Notes: generated by a model from the letters alone, not told the origin. A stretch of 36,070 bases of DNA from Sulfurovum sp. (GCA_003978395.1 QNZV01000114.1:1-36070); one strand, 5' to 3'. Counted from the stretch's first letter, positions 16,322 to 24,391 are shown. Translations and numbers: made by a program.

Positions 16322-16327
16322 TATAAT
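16322..16327 (+). promoter_or_regulatory. Candidate -10 box for the 16360/EcsC operon
   Basis: TATAAT 32 bases before the ATG at 16360, downstream of a T-rich tract. AAGGA (16348-16352) is a good ribosome-binding site for the first gene. Confidence 0.45.
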
Positions 16328-16359
16328 CTTTTCTATATAAAAACAATAAGGAATAATAT

Positions 16360-16704
16360 ATGTTTAAGAGTCTGCTCAATAAAGGAAAAGATTTAACTCT
16401 CTCTTTGGCTATTAAAAAAGTGATAAATAAGAAAATAGAAAAATTTGGAGAGATTTCTAAATTAGATTTTAATACTAATACCAAAACAATTGATATTGAA
16501 GTTGAACTTAAAGGAGAAAACAAGATATTAAAAATTTTTGTAGACCAATATGAGATAAAAGAAGAAAATTCTCGACACTACTTAATTATTAATCATATTA
16601 AAAGTTCAAAAGAATGGCTTACATCTCTATTAGAAGAGTATGTTAACAACGAAAACTTTGAAGTTCCAAGTGAATATGTAAAAATTTTAAAAGCAGTTAT
16701 TTAA
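16360..16704 (+). CDS. Small protein of unknown function coupled to EcsC-family gene
   Basis: A 114-residue soluble protein with a basic N-terminal helix (MFKSLLNKGKDLTLSLAIKK), then a pattern of alternating strands (LDFNTNTKTIDIEVEL and KILKIFVDQYEI) and an amphipathic C-terminal helix. This resembles a small lipid- or membrane-associated fold, but no family is recognised. Its TAA overlaps the ATG of the EcsC-family gene by one base, so the two proteins are likely made together and may work together. Confidence 0.7.
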   Translation: MFKSLLNKGKDLTLSLAIKKVINKKIEKFGEISKLDFNTNTKTIDIEVELKGENKILKIFVDQYEIKEENSRHYLIINHIKSSKEWLTSLLEEYVNNENFEVPSEYVKILKAVI

Positions 16705-17576
16705 TGGTTAAGGCAATTAAAAAAATATTTTCTTCAAAAGAGAAAACAATAAAAGTTGAGATAAAAAGAATGAATAGTCAGGAACTTAAAGAGCTTGAAA
16801 AAGCTAAGAAGATTTTGGAAAACCCAAGTTTGTCTATAAAATTAGCAAATTATATAGGTCGTCCCATAGAACAATTGATTGAGAAAATAGATTCCAAACA
16901 AGTAACAAAAATTACAGAAAAAGCATTACAAAAATCACTTAGTCTTGCTATATCTTCTTTGGATAAAGAGAGAGGTAGTAAAGTTTCTAATGGAAAACAT
17001 AAATTTATGACCAGCCTAAGTGGAGGGATTGGTGGTTTTTTTGGACTCTCGGCTTTAGCCATTGAACTTCCTATCTCTACAACTATTATGTTGCGAAGTA
17101 TTGCTGATATTGCAAACTCTCAAGGTCATAACTTAAATAAGATAGAGACAAAAATAGCATGTTTAGAAGTTTTCTCTTTAGGAAGTAGTAAAAGTAAAAC
17201 AGATGATGGAGCAGAGAGTGCTTATTTCACAGCAAGAGGAGCAATCTCTTTAGAGATGAAATTAGCAACAGATGCTGTAGTTGGCATGAGTGAAAAAGCT
17301 ATTCAAGATGCTATTGCAAAGGGGAATCTTCCTATTTTTGTAAAAATTATAGAGACTATTGCTTCACGATTTGGTATTACTGTTTCTGAAAAATTAGTAG
17401 CTCAAGCTGTTCCTATTATTGGTGCTGTTGGTGGAGCCAGCATCAATTTAATGTTTATGAATCATTTTCAAGATATGGCAGAAGGACATTTTATTGTTAA
17501 AAGACTCGAAAAAAAATATGGATTAGAGATGGTAAAGAGTGAATATAATGCATTGAAGATTAAAAATAATAATTGA
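16704..17576 (+). CDS. EcsC-family protein
   Basis: A 290-residue protein of the EcsC family, named after a Bacillus gene beside an ABC transporter; the molecular role is unknown. Recognisable family features include the glycine-rich hydrophobic piece GGIGGFFGLSALAIELPIST near residues 110-130, then IMLRSIADIANSQG and a conserved ACLEVFSLG. A second hydrophobic segment (VAQAVPIIGAVGGASINLMF) near 235-255 leads to the typical NHFQDMAEGHFIVKRLEKKYG ending. There is no signal peptide; membrane association through the hydrophobic parts is likely. It is translationally coupled to the small gene before it and followed by a strong terminator. Confidence 0.85.
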   Translation: MVKAIKKIFSSKEKTIKVEIKRMNSQELKELEKAKKILENPSLSIKLANYIGRPIEQLIEKIDSKQVTKITEKALQKSLSLAISSLDKERGSKVSNGKHKFMTSLSGGIGGFFGLSALAIELPISTTIMLRSIADIANSQGHNLNKIETKIACLEVFSLGSSKSKTDDGAESAYFTARGAISLEMKLATDAVVGMSEKAIQDAIAKGNLPIFVKIIETIASRFGITVSEKLVAQAVPIIGAVGGASINLMFMNHFQDMAEGHFIVKRLEKKYGLEMVKSEYNALKIKNNN

Positions 17577-17596
17577 TAACTCCTAATTCTACAGAG

Positions 17597-17636
17597 AAAT
17601 CTGGCTTTTTGAACCTAAAAAAGCCAGATTTTTTTT
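17597..17636 (+). terminator. Strong rho-independent terminator after the EcsC-family gene
   Basis: A perfect 14-bp stem (AAATCTGGCTTTTT with AAAAAGCCAGATTT), a 7-base loop and a run of about eight T. It starts 21 bases after the EcsC stop. The tract on the other strand is poor, so it mainly serves the plus strand. Confidence 0.9.
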
Positions 17637-17674
17637 GATATATTTTTCTCATACGAATAACAAATGTTAAAGAG

Positions 17675-18892
17675 TTAACTCCTTATAAAAAAATCCTCTT
17701 CTTGTCCACTTTGTAAATCTGCTTTTATTGGTATCATTTTTACCACGCTATTTTTTTCTAATATACTTATCTCTTTTGTGACGACTATCATTCCATCTGC
17801 TTGATTTAGTGGCGATACCATTCCTGGTTTTTGATTGGGAATTGGAGTAAAAAAAGTTCCATCCCATGTTCCAAGAATTACAGCATTTTTTCCTGCTCTA
17901 AAAGTATATTCTATACCCATTTTTGTAGAGATAAGTGGATGATAAAAATTTTTGGTACCAGAAAGTTTTAAAATAGTCGGTTTTACAAACATCTCAAAGT
18001 TAACCATAGCTGCCAATGGATTTCCAGGAAGGTTTATAACCAAGCAGTTATCAAGTTTTCCAAAGGTAGTGGGTTTTCCTGGTTTTATGTCTACTTTAGA
18101 GAATAAAATTTCCATTCCTAGCTCTTGAAAGGCTTGGATGGTAAAATCTTTGTCTCCTACAGATACTCCACCAGAGGTTAAAATGAGGTCTGCATCATAG
18201 GCATCTTTAACGCACTCTTTTAATGAACTTAAGTTGTCTCCTGAAGATGATATATAGGAGACATCACAACCAAGCTCTTTGGCACGAGCATAGAACATGG
18301 GTGCATTTGAATTATATAGCTGATGAGCTTCTATCTTTTCATAGTGGGCTTTTAACTCTTCGCCTGTACTAAAGATAACTACTTTTGGCTTTCTATAGAC
18401 TTCTACATGGGTAATACCTTGTGAACTAAGTAGCGCTAAGGTATAGGCAGTTATTTTGGTATTGGCATCTAAAAAAACTTCTCCACTTTTAATATCTTCG
18501 CCTTTCCATCGAATCATCATGTTCATTTTAATACCATTTGGTAATGTAATACCATCTTCATGAACCTCTACATTTTCGATAGGGACAATCGCTTCACAAC
18601 CATTTGGAGTAGGAGCTCCTGTCATTATTTTGACTACTTCTCCTTGACCAAAGCTCTCTTCGGCTCTGTCTCCTGCATAGGTAATCTCTTTTATCTTTAC
18701 CTTTTTACCTGCATCATCTACTTTTACAGCATAACCATCCATCGCTGAATTATCGAATCTTGGTAAATCAAAAGATGCCTTGTACTCTTTTGAAACTATT
18801 GAGCCAATGGACTCTTCTATAGGAATAATGTGTCTACTTTTCTTTTTAATGTTACTATATATAATCTCTAATGCGTCATTAATACTAACCAT
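17675..18892 (-). CDS. moeA: Molybdopterin molybdenumtransferase
   Basis: Inserts molybdate into adenylylated molybdopterin to complete the molybdenum cofactor. The 405 residues match the family. Visible elements: FDNSAMDGYAV (about 46-55), TGAPTPNGCEAIVPIE, the FSTGEEL and SGGVSVGDKDF motifs of the MogA-like domain, KPGKPTTFG, LPGNPLAAMVNFEMFV and a C-terminal beta domain. No other cofactor genes are adjacent. Its likely TATAAT lies back-to-back with the -10 of the divergent gene. Confidence 0.95.
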   Translation of the reverse strand: MVSINDALEIIYSNIKKKSRHIIPIEESIGSIVSKEYKASFDLPRFDNSAMDGYAVKVDDAGKKVKIKEITYAGDRAEESFGQGEVVKIMTGAPTPNGCEAIVPIENVEVHEDGITLPNGIKMNMMIRWKGEDIKSGEVFLDANTKITAYTLALLSSQGITHVEVYRKPKVVIFSTGEELKAHYEKIEAHQLYNSNAPMFYARAKELGCDVSYISSSGDNLSSLKECVKDAYDADLILTSGGVSVGDKDFTIQAFQELGMEILFSKVDIKPGKPTTFGKLDNCLVINLPGNPLAAMVNFEMFVKPTILKLSGTKNFYHPLISTKMGIEYTFRAGKNAVILGTWDGTFFTPIPNQKPGMVSPLNQADGMIVVTKEISILEKNSVVKMIPIKADLQSGQEEDFFIRS

Positions 18893-18919
18893 AAATATAC
18901 CTTATAATTTTATCAAACT

Positions 18920-18932
18920 ATTATAGTATAAT
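18920..18932. promoter_or_regulatory. Back-to-back divergent -10 boxes (moeA and 18981 gene)
   Basis: The minus-strand TATAAT (complement 18920-18925, for moeA) and the plus-strand TATAAT (18927-18932, for the membrane protein gene) are separated by one base. Both are consensus -10 boxes. RNA polymerase could not occupy both at once, so the two promoters may exclude each other. Confidence 0.45.
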
Positions 18933-18980
18933 TCGCGTAAAATAAAATAGGTTTGTATCAAATCTAAATAAGGATTATAT

Positions 18981-19412
18981 ATGTTTGGTGAATTTGACGA
19001 GATGATTATATATCATGCAGTTTTATTAAAAGCGATGTTGGGAGTATTGGTAGTTGGTATGATTATCCCTTTTTTAACTTCAGAGTGTTCTAAAACTATT
19101 AAACGTATGCGTATTTATATGTTTGTATCTCATGGTTTGATTACGATGATAGGATTTACAGGATTGATTGCTTTTGTTTTTGCAAAGATGGATTTAAGCA
19201 TTGATATTATTATGATGATTGTTGCTTTCTTTGTCATGATTATGGTAGAAGTCTTAAAATATAAAAAGATTTTAAAAGCAGGAAACAGAGAAGATTGTGC
19301 AAAAAAAGCTAAAACCTCAGCTATTATTTTTACGCTTATCAATATTGCAATTATTGCAGGATTGGTTGTCTATAAAATTATGGAAGCGAAAAGTGCAATA
19401 TCTGCAACATAA
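18981..19412 (+). CDS. Small integral membrane protein of unknown function
   Basis: A 143-residue protein with four predicted membrane helices: about 12-32 (AVLLKAMLGVLVVGMIIPFL), 47-67 (VSHGLITMIGFTGLIAFVF), 72-92 (IDIIMMIVAFFVMIMVEVL) and 112-132 (SAIIFTLINIAIIAGLVVY). Basic residues lie between the first two and after the third helix. No catalytic motif is seen. Its last 20 bases overlap the GTG start of rsmE, so the two are translationally coupled although the functions look unrelated. Confidence 0.75.
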   Translation: MFGEFDEMIIYHAVLLKAMLGVLVVGMIIPFLTSECSKTIKRMRIYMFVSHGLITMIGFTGLIAFVFAKMDLSIDIIMMIVAFFVMIMVEVLKYKKILKAGNREDCAKKAKTSAIIFTLINIAIIAGLVVYKIMEAKSAISAT

Positions 19413-20061
19413 TGAGGCAGGAGTCTCATCGCTTATTTTAACAGGCGATGAACACCGTTATATCTTCAAAGTTCGCCGTCATAGAGAGGGAGAAACAATA
19501 GCTCTTCGTAATCTTCAAGATGAGCATATTTACCTATATAAAATTACTACTTTAGATAAAAAAGAAGCACATTTAGAGTTAAAAGAGTCAAAAGTATTCA
19601 TCGTCAAGGCTAAAAAAAAGCTACATATTGCATGGTGTGTGATTGACCCAAAAAGTGTTGAAAAAGTTTTGCCCACACTGAATGAGATGGGGGTAGATAA
19701 AATTACTTTTATCTACTGCAGTCGTTCTCAAAAATCTTTTAAACTTGATTTTAAACGTTTAGAAAAGATTCTGTTAAACTCCTCTCAACAGTGTGGAAGA
19801 AGCTCTCTACTTAAACTAGAAATGAACAACTCCTTAGAAGCCTTTTTATCAGAAAATCCTCAAACCATGATGTTGAATTTTTCAGAGTATAGTTTAGATG
19901 CTCATTCAGATAGAGATACCTTTCTCATCGGTTGTGAAGGTGGTTTTACTTCAGAAGAGGTAGCACTATTTGATAGTAAAAATATTGTAGGGTTAGATAC
20001 CTCTCTGATTTTAAAAAGTGAATCAGCAGTTTGTGGGGTAGTAGCAAAGATTCTTTTATAA
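19393..20061 (+). CDS. rsmE: 16S rRNA m3U1498 methyltransferase
   Basis: SPOUT-class enzyme that methylates N3 of U1498 in 16S rRNA using S-adenosylmethionine. I chose the GTG at 19393 (222 residues; GGAAG 7 bases upstream), because the protein then begins with the typical QYLQH and TGDEHRYIFKVRRHREGE RNA-binding part. A longer open frame from 19297 runs inside the preceding gene and is unlikely to be used. The C-terminal knot is visible: FLIGCEGGFTSEEVALF and LDTSLILKSESAV. In C. jejuni this gene, as I recall, lies beside rpmE; here an antiporter gene intervenes. Confidence 0.93.
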   Translation: MQYLQHNEAGVSSLILTGDEHRYIFKVRRHREGETIALRNLQDEHIYLYKITTLDKKEAHLELKESKVFIVKAKKKLHIAWCVIDPKSVEKVLPTLNEMGVDKITFIYCSRSQKSFKLDFKRLEKILLNSSQQCGRSSLLKLEMNNSLEAFLSENPQTMMLNFSEYSLDAHSDRDTFLIGCEGGFTSEEVALFDSKNIVGLDTSLILKSESAVCGVVAKILL

Positions 20062-20119
20062 TCTATAATATAGTGATGAGTGGTTAAAATACTTAAAATA
20101 AAAATTAAGGTATTTACTC

Positions 20120-21460
20120 ATGATATTGACACTTTTAGCACTTCTTACTATCTTATTTATCTCTATTGAACTTCAAAAATATTTTAAAATTCCCTCTCCT
20201 ATTAGTTTGATAGGGTTGAGTTATACTTTTTATTATCTCTTTCCTTCGATGGTTCTCTTTTCAGAAGAGACCTTTGCTGAATTGGTACTTTTTTTAATTC
20301 CTATTCTTATCGCTGCTGATGCCTTGCAACTCAAACTTGAAGATTTAAAAAAGAATGCTTTAAGCCTTATCTATTTGGCTCTTTTTTCGGTAGCAGTCTC
20401 TGTTGCCTTTGGTATCTTTTCAGCCCATACCTTTTTTGCAGAATACAATCTAAGTACAGGGGCAATTATTGCTCTGTTTGCTATGGTTTTAGCCACCGAC
20501 CCTGTCTCTGTTGTCTCTGTCTTTTCTAGTTTCAAAGTACCTCATAAATTAGCTATCCTAGCCGAAGGAGAGTCTCTTTTTAATGATGCTACAGCACTCA
20601 TTATCTTTATGTTTATTGCCATTCCTATGATGAATGGAGTGCATATCGGAGCGTTAGATGTTGTGATTGTATCGTTAAAAGTTATCTCTGTCTCAGTTAT
20701 CATAGGGCTTATTATCGGATTTATAGGGGTTTTTATTATGCGTTTGACTTCTGACCCCATGAGTGAGCTTGTTCTGATTTTACTCACAGCTTATGGGGCA
20801 TTTGAAGTTGCAGAACATTGGCATATGGCAGGGTTATTGGCTGTTATTGTAGCCATTATTACGCTCAATACCATGACTCAAAAATCGTTTGATGACAAAG
20901 AGAGACGCGTGATGAAAGCTAAAAATATTGTAAACCGTGCCAACAAAAGTAAAAAAGTTTTTTCATCAGGTTTTATGAGTGGAATAACACGAAAACTGAG
21001 TTCAGATGTAAGTAGCCTAGAGCGTCATAAACAGAATCTAAACTATGTAGCTGTTCTAGCACTTCTTGCAAATACATTTTTATTTATGTCAATGGCGAGT
21101 ATCGTTCATATTGATTTACTTCTAAAATATCAAACAGAAATTTTACTCATGTTTGCTATTACAACAATTATTAGAGCCTTTATGATGGGAACGTTTGCTC
21201 TTACTTCAAACAAAATTAGAAAGATGACCAATATTGGTTTCCGTTGGTGGTCGGTTCTATTGTTTGCAGGAATCAAAGGTGGACTCTCTATCGTTATGCT
21301 TCAAATGCTTCCAAAAGGCTTTGAACACAAAGAGATGTTTGATGCTATTGTCATTGGGGTTATTCTTGTATCTACTTTTGTTTATGCTTTAGTATTGGTG
21401 GGTATTATTATGTTAAATAAAAAGGCATTTGATAAAGAGGTTGATGCAGAGGTGCATTAA
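20120..21460 (+). CDS. CPA1-family Na+/H+ antiporter
   Basis: A 446-residue polytopic inner-membrane protein with about 12 hydrophobic segments. It likely exchanges Na+ (or K+) for H+ to control pH and sodium. Family signs are ALFAMVLATDPVSVVSVF, with the ATDPV motif of the transport core, then GESLFNDATALIIFMF with the paired Asn-Asp expected to bind the cation. IKGGLSIVMLQML near 390-402 matches the conserved late helix containing Gly pairs. A hydrophilic cytoplasmic loop lies at about 255-305. Ion specificity cannot be read from the sequence. TTAAGG lies upstream of the ATG. Confidence 0.9.
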   Translation: MILTLLALLTILFISIELQKYFKIPSPISLIGLSYTFYYLFPSMVLFSEETFAELVLFLIPILIAADALQLKLEDLKKNALSLIYLALFSVAVSVAFGIFSAHTFFAEYNLSTGAIIALFAMVLATDPVSVVSVFSSFKVPHKLAILAEGESLFNDATALIIFMFIAIPMMNGVHIGALDVVIVSLKVISVSVIIGLIIGFIGVFIMRLTSDPMSELVLILLTAYGAFEVAEHWHMAGLLAVIVAIITLNTMTQKSFDDKERRVMKAKNIVNRANKSKKVFSSGFMSGITRKLSSDVSSLERHKQNLNYVAVLALLANTFLFMSMASIVHIDLLLKYQTEILLMFAITTIIRAFMMGTFALTSNKIRKMTNIGFRWWSVLLFAGIKGGLSIVMLQMLPKGFEHKEMFDAIVIGVILVSTFVYALVLVGIIMLNKKAFDKEVDAEVH

Positions 21461-21483
21461 AACATTTTTTAAACTAGCTTCGC

Positions 21484-21489
21484 TATAAT
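21484..21489 (+). promoter_or_regulatory. -10 box of the rpmE promoter
   Basis: A consensus TATAAT 120 bases before the rpmE ATG, placing the RNA start near 21496 and giving a long leader. No clear -35 is present. Confidence 0.5.
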
Positions 21490-21495
21490 ACGCCC

Positions 21496-21608
21496 CTAAA
21501 ATTGTTGTCTCCTCAATGAAGGTTGCAACAACCTCTAAAATTAGAGAAGAGTCAAATGGCTAGAATAGGTTAGTTGCCTATCAAAAAAATTATTTTAAAG
21601 GTCTAAAA
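21496..21608 (+). promoter_or_regulatory. Structured 5' leader of rpmE, possible ribosomal-protein autoregulatory element
   Basis: About 110 bases of untranslated RNA for a 65-codon gene. Three short hairpins are visible: AGGTTG/CAACCT (21520-21534), CTCTAA/TTAGAG (21533-21546) and ATAGG/CCTAT (21565-21581). A tiny open frame, MARIG, begins at 21556. None is followed by a U-rich terminator. Leaders that bind L31 are known in other phyla; whether this is one is inference. Confidence 0.35.
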
Positions 21609-21806
21609 ATGAGAAAAGATATACATCCAAATTACCAAGAGTGTTCAGTAAAATGTGCATGTGGAAATGAATTTGTAATTAGAAGTATTAAAGAGAAAAT
21701 GACAATTGATATTTGTAATGAGTGTCATCCATTCTTTACAGGTTCAGAGAGAAGAGTTGATGCTGCTGGTAGAATTGACAAATTTAAGAAAAAATACAAT
21801 CTTTAA
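21609..21806 (+). CDS. rpmE: 50S ribosomal protein L31, zinc-binding type
   Basis: A 65-residue ribosomal protein with the zinc-ribbon cysteines C16, C18, C36 and C39 (KCACGNE and CNECHPF), so it is the zinc-requiring form rather than the YkgM-like substitute. The start MRKDIHPNYQE and the ending TGSERRVDAAGRIDKFKKKY are family hallmarks. AAAGG lies 7 bases before the ATG. It is followed by its own terminator, so it is probably mostly monocistronic. Confidence 0.97.
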   Translation: MRKDIHPNYQECSVKCACGNEFVIRSIKEKMTIDICNECHPFFTGSERRVDAAGRIDKFKKKYNL

Positions 21807-21815
21807 TTGATTGTT

Positions 21816-21844
21816 TGTTCCCTCTTTATTTGGGAACATTTTTA
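21816..21844 (+). terminator. Rho-independent terminator after rpmE
   Basis: A 7-bp stem TGTTCCC/GGGAACA, a 9-base loop and six T. It lies 9 bases after the rpmE stop and ends only 9 bases before the rsmI start, so some read-through or a promoter overlapping it must feed rsmI. Confidence 0.8.
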
Positions 21845-21853
21845 TAAAACTAA

Positions 21854-22666
21854 ATGTTAACATTTATCCCCACACCCATTGGAAACCCCCAAGATATTAC
21901 TATTAGAGCTTTACGATATTTCGAAGAAGCAACGCTATTTTTATGTGAAGATACCCGTGAAACAAAAAGATTATTATCTATTTTAGAAGAGCGTTTTGAT
22001 TTTACCTCTCCCAAGGTTGAATTCTTATCCTTTCATGAGCATAATGGAGTAGCACGTCTAAGTGAAATATCTGAACGTCTTAGTCAAGAGAGTGTTGTTT
22101 ATGTTTCAGATGCAGGTATGCCTGTTATTTCTGACCCAGGACAAATTCTGGTTGAGTATTGTCAACAAAACTCTATAGAGTATGATGTGCTTCCAGGTGC
22201 ATCAGCTGTTACTACTGCTTATGCTGCTTCAGGTTTTAAAGAGGGTAGATTTCTTTTCTTTGGTTTTTTACCTCATAAAGGTAGTGAACGCTCCTCATTA
22301 TTAATTGAAGCGATGAATCAAATGGATAATGTTATTTTGTACGAAGCACCTCATCGTATAGAGAAATTAATTGAAGAAATAGCACACATTGATGAGTCCC
22401 GAGAAGTTTTTTTTGCTAAAGAACTTTCCAAAAAATTTCAAAGCTATTATCGAGGAAGTGCCAAAGAGATTTTAGAGCAATTTAAAAGTATTAATTCTAA
22501 AGGTGAATGGGTTGTTGTCATTCAAGCCAAAAAAGAGCAAGCCAAGGCACTTTATGTAGATGATATTTTAGCTTTTGATTTACAACCAAAAGTTAAAGCA
22601 AAACTATTAGCAAAAATAACAGAGAAGTCTACTAAATCATGGTATCAGAAACTGATTAAGAGTTAA
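21854..22666 (+). CDS. rsmI: 16S rRNA 2'-O-methyltransferase (C1402)
   Basis: Tetrapyrrole-methylase-fold enzyme that methylates the ribose of C1402 in the 16S rRNA decoding site. The 270 residues begin FIPTPIGNPQDITIRALRYFEE; FLCEDTRETKRLL, YVSDAGMPVISDPG, VLPGASAVTTAYAASGF and FFGFLPHKGSER are all conserved family blocks. VILYEAPHRIEKL and FFAKELSKKFQSYYRG follow. No ribosome-binding site is visible because the rpmE terminator occupies that position. Confidence 0.95.
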   Translation: MLTFIPTPIGNPQDITIRALRYFEEATLFLCEDTRETKRLLSILEERFDFTSPKVEFLSFHEHNGVARLSEISERLSQESVVYVSDAGMPVISDPGQILVEYCQQNSIEYDVLPGASAVTTAYAASGFKEGRFLFFGFLPHKGSERSSLLIEAMNQMDNVILYEAPHRIEKLIEEIAHIDESREVFFAKELSKKFQSYYRGSAKEILEQFKSINSKGEWVVVIQAKKEQAKALYVDDILAFDLQPKVKAKLLAKITEKSTKSWYQKLIKS

Positions 22667-22725
22667 ATATTATTCTATTGAATTTTTAATGAGAAGACAC
22701 AGCAAAAATTTGATAAAATCTCTTT

Positions 22726-23409
22726 ATGATTATTTATGGGAAACAAGTCTGTTTACATGCCCTAAAAGAGCATGAATCAGCTATTAAAACAGTATATATT
22801 GCAAAAAAGGGCATTTTGCCTCAAAACCTTTTTGAACATTTTAGAGAAAAAATTAAATTTTTAGAAGAAAAATGGGCTCAAAGTATGAGTAAGGGGGGAA
22901 ATCATCAAGGTCTTTTGATTGAGATGCAACCTTTTACCCAAAGTAACATTTCTACTCTAAAACAAGAAAATTTTATTGTAGTACTGGATACTTTAACTGA
23001 TACAGGTAACATTGGTGCTATTGTACGTTCTGCTCATGCTTTAGGTGCAGATGGTATTATTGCCACAGGTGTAAAGACACTTAACTTTGCTTCAATTATA
23101 AGAACAAGCTCTGGAGCATTAATGGAGATACCTTTTGTTATTATTCCAAATACTTTAGATGTTTTGAATGAATTAAAACAAGTTGGATTTACACTTTACG
23201 GTGCATCTATGGAGGGGACAATGGTTGAGTCATGCCACTTCTCCGATAAAAAAGTATTGGTTTTAGGCTCAGAGGGAAAAGGAATTTCAAAACGTGCAAA
23301 AAACAAAATAGATGAGATGATTTCTATTGGTATGAAGCATGAATTTGATTCATTGAATGTAAGTGCAGCAGCAGCAATTTTAATACACAGGATGGAAAAT
23401 GCAATTTAG
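22726..23409 (+). CDS. rlmB: 23S rRNA 2'-O-methyltransferase (SpoU/TrmH family)
   Basis: A 227-residue SPOUT enzyme, most likely methylating G2251 in the 23S rRNA P-loop. It has an N-terminal substrate-binding domain (1-75) and a C-terminal knot with the three SpoU motifs: NIGAIVRSAHALGADG, VLGSEGKGIS and LNVSAAAAILIHRM. The conserved Arg of motif 1 and Asn-Ser of motif 3 are present. A possible -10 (GATAAAATC) lies just upstream. Related tRNA enzymes of the family cannot be fully excluded by eye. Its end overlaps the next gene by 11 bases. Confidence 0.9.
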   Translation: MIIYGKQVCLHALKEHESAIKTVYIAKKGILPQNLFEHFREKIKFLEEKWAQSMSKGGNHQGLLIEMQPFTQSNISTLKQENFIVVLDTLTDTGNIGAIVRSAHALGADGIIATGVKTLNFASIIRTSSGALMEIPFVIIPNTLDVLNELKQVGFTLYGASMEGTMVESCHFSDKKVLVLGSEGKGISKRAKNKIDEMISIGMKHEFDSLNVSAAAAILIHRMENAI

Positions 23410-24391
23410 TGAAATTATGGACAAAAGTGGTGTTGAACAAGTCTCTTCTCAGACCAATATCTCAATAGATAACTTGAATAATTTAGTTGAAGAGAATTTT
23501 GAAAAATTAACACGAGTAAAATCTTTAGGTTTTCTACTGATTTTAGAACGAGAGTATAAAGATATAGATGTTTCTGAACTTCGAGAACGTGTAAAAATCT
23601 ATTTTGAAGAGCATAAACCTGCTGATGAAAATGTTGTAATGGTCTCTAAAGATTCTGTTACAGGTGCTAGTTATGATTTTTCATTTTTTAAATGGTTTAT
23701 TGTTGCAGCTCTATTTAGTATTGGACTCTATCTTTATACACAAGGTAATCTCGATGGTGTAATGAAAAACATGGAAGATAAAAAAGATTTTTTTGATGAT
23801 AATAAAGCATTGGAATCAAATGTTACAGATAAAGAAGCAAAAAATGTATTAGTAGAAAACTCTCATCAAGAAGAGCTAGTAACTATTGCTACTCCTGTTG
23901 CACCTGCAGAAAAAAAAATTACTTTAATCTCTCAAGAGGCTAAAAATGATGCAAAACATCATAAAAATGGTATAAGTGAAGCTGAACAGAGTACTGAATC
24001 TGTAGTTAAAGAGGTTGTTGAAAGTGCAGAGGGAGTTGTGAAAAAGACTGTTGATGAAGTTGTTTCTGCAGAATCAGCTAAAACAGATAGCTCTGTTCCT
24101 AAGATTTCAACAATAACTATTAACCCTACACGAGGTACACTTTGGTTTGGTTTTATTAATCTTGATACAAAAAAGAAGAGAGAGTTTATGAAAAAAACAT
24201 CAACTCCCTTTGATATTGAAGGTGCTCGTTGGTTATTAGTTACAGGACATGGGTATGTAGACATTGTCAGTGATATTAACACTATAGAGTTAGCAGATAG
24301 TAAAAAACACTATTTTTATATTGATAGTAAAGAGGTTAAGACTCTTTCTAAGAGAGAATTTAGACGAATGAATGGAAGACGTGGTTGGTAA
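23399..24391 (+). CDS. RodZ-like single-pass membrane protein
   Basis: A 330-residue protein. Residues about 14-72 (VSSQTNISIDNLNNLVEENF ... LGFLLILEREYKDIDVSELRE) resemble the second half of the RodZ helix-turn-helix domain. A membrane helix follows at 97-113 (FFKWFIVAALFSIGLYL). Next comes a charged, Val/Glu/Lys-rich periplasmic linker (about 120-240) and a compact C-terminal domain (ITINPTRGTLWFGFINLD ... KKHYFYIDSKEVKTLS). RodZ links MreB to the wall machinery, but the first helix of the HTH appears missing, so the name is only structural. The ATG overlaps rlmB by 11 bases. The position between rlmB and an aminotransferase matches, from memory, C. jejuni Cj0152c. Confidence 0.7.
   Translation: MQFSEIMDKSGVEQVSSQTNISIDNLNNLVEENFEKLTRVKSLGFLLILEREYKDIDVSELRERVKIYFEEHKPADENVVMVSKDSVTGASYDFSFFKWFIVAALFSIGLYLYTQGNLDGVMKNMEDKKDFFDDNKALESNVTDKEAKNVLVENSHQEELVTIATPVAPAEKKITLISQEAKNDAKHHKNGISEAEQSTESVVKEVVESAEGVVKKTVDEVVSAESAKTDSSVPKISTITINPTRGTLWFGFINLDTKKKREFMKKTSTPFDIEGARWLLVTGHGYVDIVSDINTIELADSKKHYFYIDSKEVKTLSKREFRRMNGRRGW

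Noticed and set aside
19297..19392. N-terminal extension of rsmE
   Set aside because: These codons lie inside the upstream membrane protein gene; the GTG at 19393 has a ribosome-binding site and gives the normal RsmE N-terminus.
21520..21534. GGTTGCAAC element as a further TTTTGCAACG regulator box
   Set aside because: It is a palindromic hairpin arm without the flanking TTTT or a second box at 11 bp, so it does not match the tandem-box design.
21556..21573. Tiny open frame MARIG in the rpmE leader as an S13 fragment or leader peptide
   Set aside because: Its first four residues are the same as those typical of S13, but the frame is only five codons with no clear ribosome-binding site; it is reported only as part of the leader.
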